Source: Pyropia yezoensis
Taxonomy: Eukaryota > Rhodophyta > Bangiophyceae > Bangiales > Bangiaceae
Direction of reading: 5' to 3'
Assembly (NCBI GenBank): GCA_009829735.1
Contig: CM020619.1
Span: 5,348,083 to 5,412,082, forward strand
DNA length: 64,000 bases
Shown here: positions 39,072 to 50,070 of the stretch, piece after piece
Layout of the letters: the number at the start of each line of letters is the position of its first letter
Numbering within the stretch: position 1 is the stretch's first letter
Notes under the pieces: generated by a model
Database searches by the model: none
What the model saw: only the letters and a program-made list of their open reading frames with translations
Told to the model about the DNA's origin: nothing
Translations under genes and position numbers: made by a program

Positions 39072-39530
39072 ATGAACGCTTCCACGCCTTCTCCTACTTC
39101 CGTCGCCTCCCCCGCCGGTACTCCCCAAACCGCCTCGTCTACCATGCCGGTGAATCGGAAGCGGGACCCGCAGAAGCGTGAAAGACGCAATGGGCGGGCC
39201 AAAGTGCGACGCCTGGACCGCAAGGCTGCCGACGCGGCTCTGGCGAGACGAGCAGCCGCGGCCGTGGCCCTCACGACGCCGCCAACGACTTCGACCGGGC
39301 ACATCGCTCCAGCCTCTGCCTGGCAGCCGTCCCCTCCGGTCCTCTGCCCGCCCCCACCCACCGGCCTCTGTCCGCCCCTACCTGGACTTGCTCCTGCTAC
39401 TGGCTGGCAGCCATCCCGTCCCGGCCTCTGGCCGCCGCCTCCCGCCGTCCTCTCACCGCCCGCCTTCGACTTTCCCCTCCCCTGGCGTGGGGGAGTCAGC
39501 CGCCAAGTGGTATGGGAGGGCCGGTTGTAG
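39072..39530 (+). CDS. Hypothetical basic, proline-rich protein
   Basis: A 152-residue open frame starting at an ATG in a good context (CCACCATGAA). Residues about 20-60 are strongly basic (NRKRDPQKRERR, then AKVRRLDRKAADAALARR), which could be a nuclear-localising or nucleic-acid-binding helix. The rest is Pro-rich and runs into the 80-bp tandem repeat near 39455. I recognise no family. It may be a host gene whose 3' end was altered by the repeat, part of a mobile element, or a chance frame in GC-rich sequence. Confidence 0.3.
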   Translation: MNASTPSPTSVASPAGTPQTASSTMPVNRKRDPQKRERRNGRAKVRRLDRKAADAALARRAAAAVALTTPPTTSTGHIAPASAWQPSPPVLCPPPPTGLCPPLPGLAPATGWQPSRPGLWPPPPAVLSPPAFDFPLPWRGGVSRQVVWEGRL

Positions 39531-39976
39531 GTGCTTCGGCCCCCCCCTCGACTTTCCCTTGCCCTTATGCGGGCGACGCTACCCCCAAATGAGGTGGCGG
39601 GTCGGGTGGCTGGTGCTGCGCCCCCCCCCCGGACTTGCCCCTGCCCCAGAGCGGGGAACGCCGCCGACAAGACGGGTAGGAGGGCCCGTGGCAGATGCTG
39701 CGCGCCCCCCCCGACTTGCCCCTGACCAAGCGCGGGGGGTACTGCCACCAAGCTAAGTAAGAGGGCCCGTTGTAGTTGCTGGGCCCTCCCGCCGAATTGA
39801 CCATTTCCGAGCGCGGGGGGCACAGCCACCAAGCTAGGTGGAAGAGCCGATTGCAGTTGCTGGCCCCCCCCCCCGACTTAAGCCTGCCCCAGCTCGGCGG
39901 GCGCCGAGGTCAAGTTGGCCCGATGCAGCTCCTGGCCCCCCCCCCCGACTTGCCCCTGCCCCTGCGCGGGGGGCAC
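39455..39976. repeat. About 80-bp tandem repeat, 6-7 diverged copies
   Basis: Repeated units begin with a run of C then GACTTGCCCCTGCCCC and carry GCGCGGGG in the middle. Copies start near 39460, 39540, 39620, 39700, 39780, 39860 and 39935. Family D's LTR begins immediately after the last, incomplete unit. Confidence 0.8.
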
Positions 39977-40803
39977 TGTAAGAATCTCTCCCCTAGCCCC
40001 ATGCCTAATACCTAAGGGATAATATCTGAGACGTCTCCTCAACAATCCTGCCGAGCGAGCTCATCATTATATGGATCAATTCCTTGTATTGTGAAACATG
40101 ACGCGGTGTACCTTCCTGACTCAAGCTGAGTCAGCCGCTGTCTCACAGTGTCAACTGGCCGCACGACAGCAGCCATCGACAACCCATCATGGCCTGTCGA
40201 AAGGCTCCACCGTCAGCACCCATGACTAGCCATATCTGCCACAACTGGCAGTCCGTTCGAATTTCCTCGCTGCAGCAATGCAGCGATGTGACTGCCTAGC
40301 CGGCTGGCAGCTCCGGCCGACTAGATTCAACCGTGCTTACACGCCTCCCGGACCTTCGGACCGACTGGCATGTGGGGCCGGCTGGGAAGGCGCACTAGGC
40401 GCCGCACGTCGGACCCCTTCGTTTGGGGCAAACTAGGGATGCACTCCTTCTGTGCGCACGCCCGCCCATGCTTCGTTCTGAGAGCCATGCTTCGTTTTTG
40501 GCCCGTTTTGTGCCTACCGGCGGCGCGACGGGGAAGCGCATGCTTTGAGGCACCTCGGGTGCCCCGAAGCGAGTACATAGTGTGTTGGTGTCGGCGCCAC
40601 AGGGGGAGACCGGAAGGGCAACCACAGACACAGTCCAAAGACGACCTTAACCCTTTGAACCCCCCTCGATCACGACCGACGTCGGGCCGTCCTCTTTCCC
40701 AGAACCACCACCGTCGCCACCTCCATCGTCTTCCCCGCACCCGGTCGTCCGATTGGCTGCCACGGGTCGCTGACACCATTACGAGTACGTTGAGGGCTGC
40801 GCA
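39977..40803 (+). repeat. Family D 5' LTR
   Basis: Begins TGTAAGAATC; aligned with 46984-47811 over its full length, more diverged toward the 3' end. The right boundary is approximate. Confidence 0.8.
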
Positions 40804-41053
40804 AGTGTGGGTGGTTCCTGATCTGTGGTAGCTTCAGATACTTCGACTCTCTACCTGGGGGTACCTTGCTATTCCCTTTTTGATTTGGCTCTCCCTGCGA
40901 TTGTGCACTCGTGTTGCCCCCTGCGTTCGGCTTGCCACGGGCATTGTAATACGCACGTAGCGGGTTCCACGAAGCACACCGAACGAACAATTTTCTGACA
41001 CAACCCTCGTGGTTTTTTTCACGGAATACTTCTGTTGGTCAACCGATTGTTGA

Positions 41054-41929
41054 ATCCCAGTGAGATCCAAATCAGATTCCGAATACTCTTCCTCAGCACT
41101 GGCGGCGGGCCCGACATCCTCGGCGGCGTCGGCGCGCGATATGGGGTCCACGTCACGTGGCACTCCCCCGGTGCGCACACCCTCGACGATCCGCGCACGC
41201 CCGACGGGCCGCGCACCCCCGACGGGCCGCGCACCCCGAACTGCCCGTGGCGCCTTCACGGCCCACGGTCAGTCGGCGCGCGGCCCCCCGTCGGCACGCG
41301 GCCCCCCGTTGGCACGCAGACCGCCGTCGGCACGCGGCCCCCCGCAGGCACTCGCCCGCCCGAGTGCACACAACCCCCCGGCGGGCGCCCGCTCCATCCC
41401 TACCCCTGTGGTCCCAGTCCGTCTCTCCTCGGTGGGCCGGGCAGCACCCAAGTCCCTCTTCTCGGGCAAGGGCAAGGGCCCTGCCACCAAGGACACGGCA
41501 GCCCCCATCAACCGTCTCCATTTACTTCCCCCCTAAGAACCGGGGCGCCGTTACACCGCTCCGCAGCCGCCGGTGATTGGTCACATCAAGCCAACCACCG
41601 CGCGCGCGGGTGAGCAACGAGAGCAACGCCAAATTGCCAGGAGCCACTGTGGGGCTCAAGCGAAATTCTTCTGCAAACCGTGCGGTGTACGGTGCAACAG
41701 CCTAACTGTGCTGCGTGACCACTGCGGATCCCGTCGCCACCGTTACGTTATTAGCCGCCCGGAAACCCTTCCCCGTTGCGAACCCTGCGGTCGCGAATTT
41801 GAGTCGGTGGAGCACTTCGAGCGGCACACACGTGGCAAGAATCATCACCACACGCTGGCGCGCCGCACCGATTCACACCAGTTGACACACCCCTGGATCT
41901 GGCTTAGGAGCCCGATTTTCTCCCATTGA
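41054..41929 (+). pseudogene. Extra ORF in family D: Arg/Pro-rich protein with two C2H2 (U1-like) zinc fingers
   Basis: A single reading frame from about 41054 to 41929 with one in-frame TAA (41534-41536), located between the 5' LTR and gag. The first part is rich in Ala-Arg-Gly-Pro repeats (RAPPTGRAP, ARGPPSARGPP). The second has two zinc fingers of the U1/matrin type: FCKPCGV, then LRDHCGSRRH, and RCEPCGREFESVEHFERHTRGKNH, both C-x2-C-x12-H-x4/5-H. Such fingers usually bind RNA or structured nucleic acid. No ATG precedes 41140 in frame, so the true start is unclear. It may be a captured host gene or an accessory gene of the element. Confidence 0.55.
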
Positions 41930-42220
41930 TCCCCCGCCTGGAAATCCGACTCGGCCCGACTCGGGCCCGTGCACGGACGCTTCTGAATAATTCGTCTGTG
42001 TGATTTCAACCGAATCTCTTGTGCTTCTCGAAGTAGTGCTGTACATCATTTGGAACGTTACAGCAACTACCGCAGCACTTATTCAAATCGTGTACACCAC
42101 TACTGCTGCACACAAAGTCCTTTTCCACGTCTCCGAGATCAGGCTTGGGGGCCGCCCGAAGCAAGTCTTGTGGATTCTGGGTAACAAGTTTGCTTTCCTT
42201 GGACTTGAACCCAAGACACC

Positions 42221-43137
42221 ATGGATGCACGAATCCCAGGGGGTGTGGAACCGGCAAATCCGGGCTCGAGCTCGAACCCACCGACCGTGGAAGCCTGGAC
42301 CCAGCTTACAGCGTTTGTCACGCAAATGTGCGCACATCTCGAGGCTCACAAGATGGAAATAGCGGACGCTAAGCAGCAACTGTCCGAAGCCAAGGACATC
42401 GCCACTACTAGTGGCATGAAATCCGCGAGGCCGAACAAGCCCGTGGCTTTCTCCGGTAAACCTGAGACGGTTGAAGCGTGGTGCTCGTATATGGATTTCT
42501 ATGTGCGACTGAGTGACCCCGACGATGCGTGCAGTATCGCTTGCACCTTCCTCGACGGTAAGGCGTTCGACTGCTGGAAGGTCTACAGTCAGACAACAGC
42601 TGTCTCCAACCGGGAATCTTTGCGTTCTGCGCTAATCTGACGCATCAGTCCACTGAGCAAGACACAATCGGCACGAGACATGCTGCTCTCGTGGGGCCAA
42701 ACCGAAGACGTCGCAACGTTCAACAGGACGATTCTGGGCGTCCTCTTGAACATCCGTTACATAACGGAAGCCGAGAAGAATCACCGCTACAGCAGAGGCT
42801 TGAAGCGGGACATCTGGCAGGCTCTTTGTCTCGGGACCTACTCAGACCTTGAGCCTCTCATGACTGACGCTTTGCGCGTGGAGGCTGCTAAAGCTGGTGC
42901 CTCGGTGCACCTCGGCGGCACATCTGTGAAGCCGTCCACGACGGGTGTGATTCCCATGGATATCTCCAGCATCAAAGTCGAGAAACTCACATCTGAAGAG
43001 GTTCAGCGCTGCATGCGTGATGGTCTCTGCCTCCGCTGCTGTGAGAAAGGGAACATGACCAAGGACTGCCCAAAAGGCCAGCGAAACTGGGCTTCTGCTT
43101 TCTACTACCATTGTCGATGGACATCTTGTTTAAGTGC
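42221..43137 (+). pseudogene. gag: Family D Gag remnant
   Basis: Starts at the ATG at 42221 and runs in one frame with a TGA at 42638-42640. It contains a retrotransposon-gag-like segment (FSGKPETVEAWCSYMDFYV, then AFDCWKVY) and a knuckle-like CLRCCEKGNMTKDC near 43030, in which the usual His is Asn. This fits Gag of a Ty3/gypsy element in decay. Confidence 0.75.
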
Positions 43138-46100
43138 TGTTTGACGACGGATCTCCCATTAACGTCGTATCAAGGCGCCTCGTGAATACCCTGAATGTGA
43201 CAACAAAAGAAACTGACTTCGCGGCTGACGCGCTCGATGGCCGCGCCCACGTCCTCGCAGAGACCATTAAAGCCGTCGAGACTCACATCGGTCCACACCA
43301 AGAACGTCCTCGGCATGCTGTAAGGGACCTAAGTGCGTACGACATCATCGTCTGAAAGAAATGGCGCGACGACAAGGACGTCAAAATCAACAACAAGAAG
43401 AACAAGATCTCCTTCCAGATTAACCACAAGAACATCTCCGTCACTGCCTCCCGCAAGAAGCCCCATGGCCTGATTAGTAGGCAACGCCTCGCCAAGGACC
43501 TTATCCAAAATGTTCCTGTCTTCGCAATCTACCTGCGATCCGAAGATCCTTCCAGCTCCTTGGACATCAACGCAATCAAAATGGGAACAGCTGAAGATAA
43601 GAATCACGTCCAAACGATTCTCAAGGAGTACGCCAACGTCTTTCCTGAAGAGATTCCGAATGGACTTCTTCCTGAACGCAGTCACAAGTTAAGCGTCAAG
43701 CTTATGGAGGACGCTCAACCACGTCGCAGTGGCACCTATCCCCTATCTGAGTGGGAATTCGATGAACTCAAGACACAACTTGCAACCCTCATATGAAAGG
43801 AGTTCATTCAATTATGCGCCTTACCGTGGGGCTCCTCTGTAATCTTTGCAGCGAAGAAGGGCGGTGGCTGGCGAATGTGCATCGATTATCGAGCATTGAA
43901 CAAGCCCACTATCAAGAACGCATATCCCTTACCACGAACTAGCGACATCATGGACCAACTGCGAAAGGCCAAGTACTTCACGAAGATCGACCTCCGATCA
44001 AGTTACCACCAGATCCGGCTTGACCCTGATACTATCCCGCTGACGGCGCTCCGAATAAAATACGGGCTCTACGAGTTTACTGTGCTACCCTTTCGGCTAA
44101 CAAATGCCCCCGCGGTCTTCATAAACCTAACGAATGACGTTTTCCGACCCTATCTCTGTGATTTCATCTGTGTCTACCTCGACGACATCCTGGTCTACAG
44201 AGAAGCTTACGAAGATCACCTTAAGCACCTTAGGCATGCCCTGGACAGTTTGCGAGAGCATAAGCTCTACGCCAAGCTCAGCAAATGCCAATGTGCTCGA
44301 ACAAATGTGGACTACTTCGGCCACGTCATTTCCAACGAAGGTTTCTTTATGGAGGACTACAAGGTCCAAGCCATTAGTTCATGGGCAACTCCACAAAACA
44401 AAAATGACGTGCAATCCTTCCTCGGCATGGTCAACTTCTATTGACGATTTATTAAGGGAATGGCATCCGTGGCTGCACCACTCGCAAGGCTCACTGGAAG
44501 CGTCGATATTGAATGGAAGTCTGACGCCCAAAAGGCTTTGGAGCAACTACAAACCCTGACGACTAGTGCACCAGTACTGAGGCCATTCGACAAGAGGTAC
44601 CCATTCTTTGTGTCCACAGATGCCAGTGGGTATGCTGTTGGTGTTGTCATTGAACAAGATGACGGAAAAGGACGACGGCCAGTGACCTACTTCTCATTGA
44701 CGCTGTACACTCACGAACAGCGCTACAGTATCCGGGAGCGCGAACTGCTCGCAGTAAAACAAGCCATTCGACACTGGCGCTGCTACCTCCATGGAAGACC
44801 TTTCGAGGTGCACATCGACCATGAGTCCTTAAGGTACCTGAGAACCCAAGAACAGCTCAACGAGCGCCAAGTCAAGTGGTTGGAGCTGTTGGAGCAATTC
44901 GACTTCAAGGTCATCCCCATCAAGGGCACATCCAATCCCGTAGCTGATGCCCTTTCGAGGCAACCACAAGACGCCCCCGACAAGCACGCTCCCAATCAAG
45001 ATCTCCTTAGTCGCGTGCTAACCAAGACCACCGCATACCTACCCAAGAAAACTGAAATCATCAACCTCATGACCATAAGCCAATACGATTAAGACCTTTT
45101 CGCCCTAGAGCATGAGAACAACGCGGACCCCGAGCTTGCCGACCGAGTCAAAGACCCGGTATCTCCCTACCGGCTTCACATGGGGTTGTTGAAGCGAGGT
45201 GACCGTACGTGCATCCCCATTGGTACTCTACGCCAGAGACCACTCCATGACTACCACGCCACCCCAAGCCAAGGGCACATGGGAGTCAAGAGAACAATCA
45301 ACGCTATTGCTTCCAAATAGTACTGGAAGACGATCTGGAAGGACATCCAAAGGTACGTACAATCATGTGATTTGTGCCAGCGAAACAAGGCTGGCACCCA
45401 TTCACCGGTGGGTCACCTCAAACCATTAGATCCACCGAACCAACGATGGGCAAGTGTCTGCATGGACTTTATCACCCCTCTTCCACTGACCCCAAGGGGC
45501 CACAATGGCAGTTACTTCATTGTAGACCGACTGTCGAAGATCATTCATTTAGCCCCAACGAAGCCTGACTGCGCTGCACCAGTCGTATCGCAACTCGTTT
45601 GCAGTTTTCCTAATTTTGTCCCATGTGGACAGGAGCAAGAGCAGGTGTACAAGAGCAAGGGCCAATCGCATGCTGGCAGCCGAGGGCTTACGAATGGAGT
45701 GCTGCAACACGTCTGTTGGAAGAACCTGATGATTGGCTATGGCCACAACTGCTCTCACAACGAACGATGGTTGATCGAAACACTATTGTCTTTTCATCCG
45801 ATCTTGCCGGTTGGCCCTTTATCTCAGGTCATCTCTGTCAAGAACAGTGCGAAGCGCTCAGCCGGTGTTTGTACTGCCCCCCAAGTGCTCAGAAGTCCCG
45901 AGAGAGTCCCCGATCACACTGTTCGTACAACAACGGACCCTCATGCAGAGCAGACATTGGCCAGAGAGGCAGCGTCTGAGTCGTATTATTGGTCAAACAC
46001 AGTTTGCTCTTGCTCTTGTCCACCTGGGACAAAATTGGGAGAACTGCAATACCATGATCACGTCTACCGTCACCACGGTCTACCATCCGACGTCGTCTGC

Positions 46101-46863
46101 GACCGAGACCGTATCTTCTTCTCCAACTTCTGGAAGTCGCTCACCAAAATTGTTATGGTCAAGATCAAGGCATCTTCGGCCTATCATCCCCAGACGGACG
46201 GAAAAACCGAGATCATGAACAAGAAGATTGAAGAAATCCTGCGAAACTTCGCGAACCATCACCAGGGTGATTGGGACCTCTTCCTTGTTGCTGCAGAAAT
46301 AGCTTACAACCGGTCACCCAATGCGGACCCGACGTACTCCCCATTCTTCCTGAACTATGGATTTGAACCAAAGACGGTACCTGTGAACATCCTCGACAGC
46401 AAGGAATTGAAACCACTAACAGTCTCAGGTTGGCTGAGCAGTCTGCGAGAAGCTCAGGAGAGTGCCATAACCGCCATCAAGAAGGCAAATGAGACACGCT
46501 TGGCGTACGCTAACCGCCGACGCCGACCATGTACGATCGCTGTCGACGATCTCGTGCTCCTGAGCATGGAGAACCTTATGTCGGACGCCTTTCAAGGCGC
46601 TCGAAAGTTGATGCCCAAGTCTTCGGGACCATACCGAGTCACTGAAAGCATCAACGATGGTACGTTCCGTCTGGATCTTCCTCGAGCAGTCCTTGATCGA
46701 AAGGTGCACATCGCCGTTCACGCCAGTCTACTGAAGCCGTACAGCGCTGATCCGTATGGTCGACCTCCTTCTGCTCCACCTCCGGTAGCATTTCTGGACG
46801 GTTCGGTTAAGTACGAAGTGGACTCCATTATACGATCACGAAAACGCCGTGGACGACTGCAGT
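43134..46863 (+). pseudogene. pol: Family D Pol remnant (protease, RT, RNase H, integrase)
   Basis: Protease-like LFDDGSPINVVS near 43136; RT with MCIDYRALNKPTIKNAYPLP (from 43875) and YLDDILVY (about 44178); RNase H from about 44600 (VSTDASGYAVG); integrase zinc site (H...H, C-x2-C) at 45240-45390 and core segments MDFITPLP, LPSDVVCDRD and HPQTDGKTE. Stops in frame include 43794-43796, 44442-44444 and 45090-45092. The open frame from 45372 to 46865 is misleading: its stretch 45601-46047 is an inserted TIR element. Not functional. Confidence 0.85.
45601..46047. mobile_element. Small non-autonomous TIR element inside family D integrase
   Basis: 447 bp with terminal inverted repeats of about 40 bases, sharing AATTTTGTCCCA, GTGGACA and GAGCAAGAGCA at both ends. 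TGCA flanks or forms the ends (45600-45603 and 46045-46048) and may be a 4-bp duplication. It falls where the integrase core should continue, between SQLV and YHDHVYRHHGLP. No transposase frame. Confidence 0.75.
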
Positions 46864-46971
46864 AGCTGGTCAAGAGGAATGGCTGCGATGTCAGTGAGAG
46901 CACCTGGCTCACCAAGCAGGACCTCGATAACGCACCTGAGGTTCTCGACGCTTTCCTTCGACGCACGTCCT

Positions 46972-46983
46972 AAGGTGGGGAGG
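46972..46983 (+). promoter_or_regulatory. Family D polypurine tract
   Basis: AAGGTGGGGAGG directly before the 3' LTR. Confidence 0.75.
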
Positions 46984-47811
46984 TGTAAGGATTTCCCCCC
47001 TAATCCCATGCCTCATACCTAAGGGAAAATATCTGGGACCTCTCCTAATAGATCCTGCCGAAGCAACTCCTGGCAACATGGATGAGTTCCTTGTATTCTG
47101 GAGCATGACGCGGTGTACCTTCCAGACTCAAGATGAGTCAGCCGCTGCCTCACAGTGTCAACTGGCCGCATGACAGCAGCCATCGACAACCCATCATGGC
47201 CTGTCCAAAGGCGCCACCATCAGCACCCATGACTAGCCATATCGGGCACAGCTGGCGAGTCCGTTCGAATTTCCTCGCTGCAGTAATGCAGCGATGTGAC
47301 TGCCTAGCCGGCTGGCAGCTTCGGTCGACTCGATCCAACCGCGCCTACACGCCTCCCGGACCTTCGGACCGACTGGCATGTGGGGCCGGCTGGGAAGGCG
47401 CACTAGGCGCCGCACGTCGGACCCCTTCGTTTGGGGCAAACTAGGGCTGCACTCCTTCCGTGCGCATGCCCGCCCATGCTTTGTTCTGAGAGCCATGCTT
47501 CGTTTTTGGCCCATTTTGTGCCTACCGGCGGCGCGACGGGGAAGCGCATGCTTTGAGGCACCTCGGGTGCCCCGAAGCGAGTACATAGTGTGTTGGTGTC
47601 GGCGCCACAGGGGGAGACCGGAAGGGCAACCACAGACACAGTCCAAAGACGACCTTAACCCTTTGAACCCCCCTCGATCACGACCGACGTCGGGCCGTCC
47701 TCTTTCCCAGACTCACTACCGTCGCCACCTCCATCGTCTTCCCCGCATCCTGTCACCCTTTTGGCTAGCATGGCTCGCTGGCATGATCACCAGTAGCTTG
47801 ATGGCTGCCCA
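46984..47811 (+). repeat. Family D 3' LTR
   Basis: About 828 bp, starting TGTAAGGATT; the right end is judged from loss of similarity with the 5' LTR. Confidence 0.8.
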
Positions 47812-47853
47812 AGCGTGAGTCGTCCCTCACAGCATCCTCCACGAGCTCTTCAG

Positions 47854-48427
47854 TGTAGCACCCTTGGCCCTAACTTGGCGCTGAACCGGGCTGGCAACCA
47901 GGTGACACCAGGTGCGAGAACACGCCCGCCGAGTTGGGATGATTGGCGGCCGTGGCCCGTTCCCGGCACTGGATTACGGTGGACTACGCTACCCACACGT
48001 GAGAGAGGGACCTCTGATGGGTTTTTGCATGTTTGTGAGGGACTTGATTCTGAGAGAATTGAGTGTGAGATCAGTGCGGGAGAGTAGATATAGTAGTGAT
48101 AGTGGCCCCCAACCTGACGAGGTTAGTCTCGGGTAGGGGCCACTCAGGGCTCGGGAGGGGCTACCAGGCCAACGCGCCGAGGCTCCCCCAGATGCACGTT
48201 AAGTGGGACAGCGAGACGCCCTTGGCCCGCGCCCTCAGGGAAAAATACAACTGAGCGTTTGCTTTCCTCTTCCCCGTGTGCAGTACCGTGCGTACCTGTC
48301 GGCCCTGTCGACAGGCACGAGAGGCAGCAGACATACCATTCTCGTAGTTCCCCTTTCTGTGTTACCTGTCCCCTTTTCCTCCGAGGGATACTGACACGTG
48401 TCTGAGTGGATCGAGTTTTATACCACG
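47854..48427 (-). mobile_element. Second family C LTR, diverged
   Basis: Reverse-oriented relative of 25659-26230, starting TGTAGCACCC and ending TTTTATACCACG, so one terminal base is mutated. No flanking duplication is seen, so it may be a diverged solo LTR or a remnant. It lies only 42 bases from the family D LTR. Confidence 0.75.
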
Positions 48428-49980
48428 CACCGTCGCCCGTGGAGAGCAGGCGGTTGCGCCAAGCGCGTGAAGGAGGTCTTGGATCTCTGGCCCACGCACG
48501 ACGGGCGGCGGTGGTGGCCACAATGCTGCCAGGCATCGCTGGGTGGTCGGGGAGGGTGAGATTGGAGGCGGTGGGGGGGGAGAGAAAAATGCGTGGCCGA
48601 GGGGGGTGGAAGAAGGAGCCCGCCGCCCATGAGGGCGGCGGCGCACGACCACTCCCGCCGTGCGACGTGTCGCCGCGCACGCTACCGCCGCAGGCGCGGC
48701 CCATTGACGCTTCCGAGATGGTGGGGGGGGCGGGGGAAAGGCCGTGCCCGGCGCTGCTGCTGCCAGCACCAGGCGACTGTTGGGGCACCCCGCCGTGGCC
48801 GCCCGGCCCACGAGCTGCCGCCGCTGCTGCCGCCAACTAGGCAGCTTGGGCCGCGTGTGCCGGGAGGGCCGGTGGGGGAAGCCCCGCGTGGCGACCCTGG
48901 CAAGGTGTCCTTGCGGCAAGGTGGGGCGGTGGGGGTGGCCCGCCCCCCCCACCGGAACTCCCGACAGCGGCTGCGGTTCGCCCCAGCGCTCGTGTCTATG
49001 GCCATTTGCCGCCTTCCCGGCAAAGTTCAGCCGCCGCCGCCGCCGCCGCCGCGCAGCGATGGCGCGGCAGATAAGGCGGCCACGACCGGCGGTGGCACGG
49101 CCGGTACAGGCGCAGCGGCGGCGGGGGCGGCCGCGGCGGCGGCGGCCGCCGCGGCAGCGGCAGCGGTGGCTGCCGAGGCGGCCCCCCCATGGGCGACGCC
49201 CTACGCCCGGCGGCTCTTGCCTGGTCCCCTTCCGTGACAAGGGTGCCGGCGACGAGGCACCCAGCTCGGCCCGGACAGCCTCGACTGATGGTCCTAGCGC
49301 GCCTGCCAGGTCGGAACCCGTCTGCGCGAGCCGGAGGGAAGAGGAATACACCACGAGGCCCGGCCGCGGCGAGTTGCATGCAGGCATCACAAAGTCGTCA
49401 CAGCTGGAATTCCATCGAACAGCATCCAGAAGGCACAATGACAAACAACAGGAGGCACCAGCGGCTTGGGCACCTCGTGCACCCAGTGGCACACAACCGT
49501 AAACGACCAGCCAGCTTGAGCGTACCTCTGCAGTGGGTGCGGCTGCACCGGGAGGTGCCTGCCTGCCAGCTCGACCGGGCTGTATTCTGCGACCAGGCAT
49601 CGCAGCCTGCCGTCGCAGGGTAAGAAGCGCAGTCGCGCGGCTACACCAAGCCGCCGACGCCTGCGCGTCGTTGCTGTTGCGCGTCAATCCAGCAATGGCC
49701 AGCAGTTGCGGAGATGGCCGTTTGTCCCTCGCCACCGGCGCCCGAGCTTGCGCCCGCGTTCGTAACAGCACCGGCGGTGTAACATGGCCGTAGTCTGCAA
49801 TGACCATTTAAACATATGAGACTTCAGACTGAGCGTAACTAACCAAATATGGCCCAATTGGATAAGGCCCCTAACCACAGAATACCTGCAGAGCAGAATA
49901 CAAATCTGGTCAAGTAAGTACGTCCATGTTACTTACCTGCCTGTGTCAGTTTTAAAGGGTAATGTACTTGTGGAATAACG
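48428..49980. other. GC-rich region, no gene supported
   Basis: Contains long open frames on both strands produced by CCG/GCG-rich sequence (for example 49027-49180). None shows a domain, and the longest minus-strand frame runs into the LTR-C sequence, so I treat them as non-coding. Confidence 0.45.
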
Positions 49981-49990
49981 AAAAAGTAGA

Positions 49991-50070
49991 TATCGGAGAG
50001 TCGGAATCGAACCCGGGCCCTTGAGAAGTAAGCGGAATGGCGCACTCAAACCACTAGGCAATCGGGTGAA
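49991..50070 (-). tRNA. tRNA-like sequence (pseudo-tRNA or SINE head)
   Basis: On the minus strand, an A-box-like TTGCCTAGTGG (50061 to 50051) and a perfect B box GGTTCGATTCC (50013 to 50003) have tRNA-like spacing. The acceptor and T stems do not pair properly, so this is unlikely to be a functional tRNA. A tRNA-derived retroposon or a decayed tRNA gene is more likely. Confidence 0.45.

Larger units (their letters stand above)
39977..47811 (+). mobile_element. Family D Ty3/gypsy retrotransposon, decayed
   Basis: A 7.8-kb element with LTRs of about 827 bp (39977-40803 and 46984-47811), starting TGTAAG and probably ending GCNCA. Internal order: an extra zinc-finger ORF, gag, protease, RT, RNase H, integrase. 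No target duplication is found. Many nonsense codons and frame changes, plus a TIR element inside the integrase, show that it is old. Its RT and integrase differ clearly from families A, B and E, and it has no antisense ORF between pol and the 3' LTR. Confidence 0.85.

Noticed and set aside
40327..40779. Minus-strand ORF of 150 codons in family D LTR (also at 47233-47646)
   Set aside because: Present in both LTR copies only because the LTR is repeated; no domain, and the two frames differ in length.
45372..46865. Apparent intact 497-residue integrase
   Set aside because: The middle 447 bases are a TIR insertion, and the upstream pol has several stops.
48362..49807. 481-codon minus-strand open frame
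   Set aside because: Its end reads through the LTR-C sequence and its content is Ala/Arg/Pro-rich without any domain; best explained by GC-rich sequence lacking stops.
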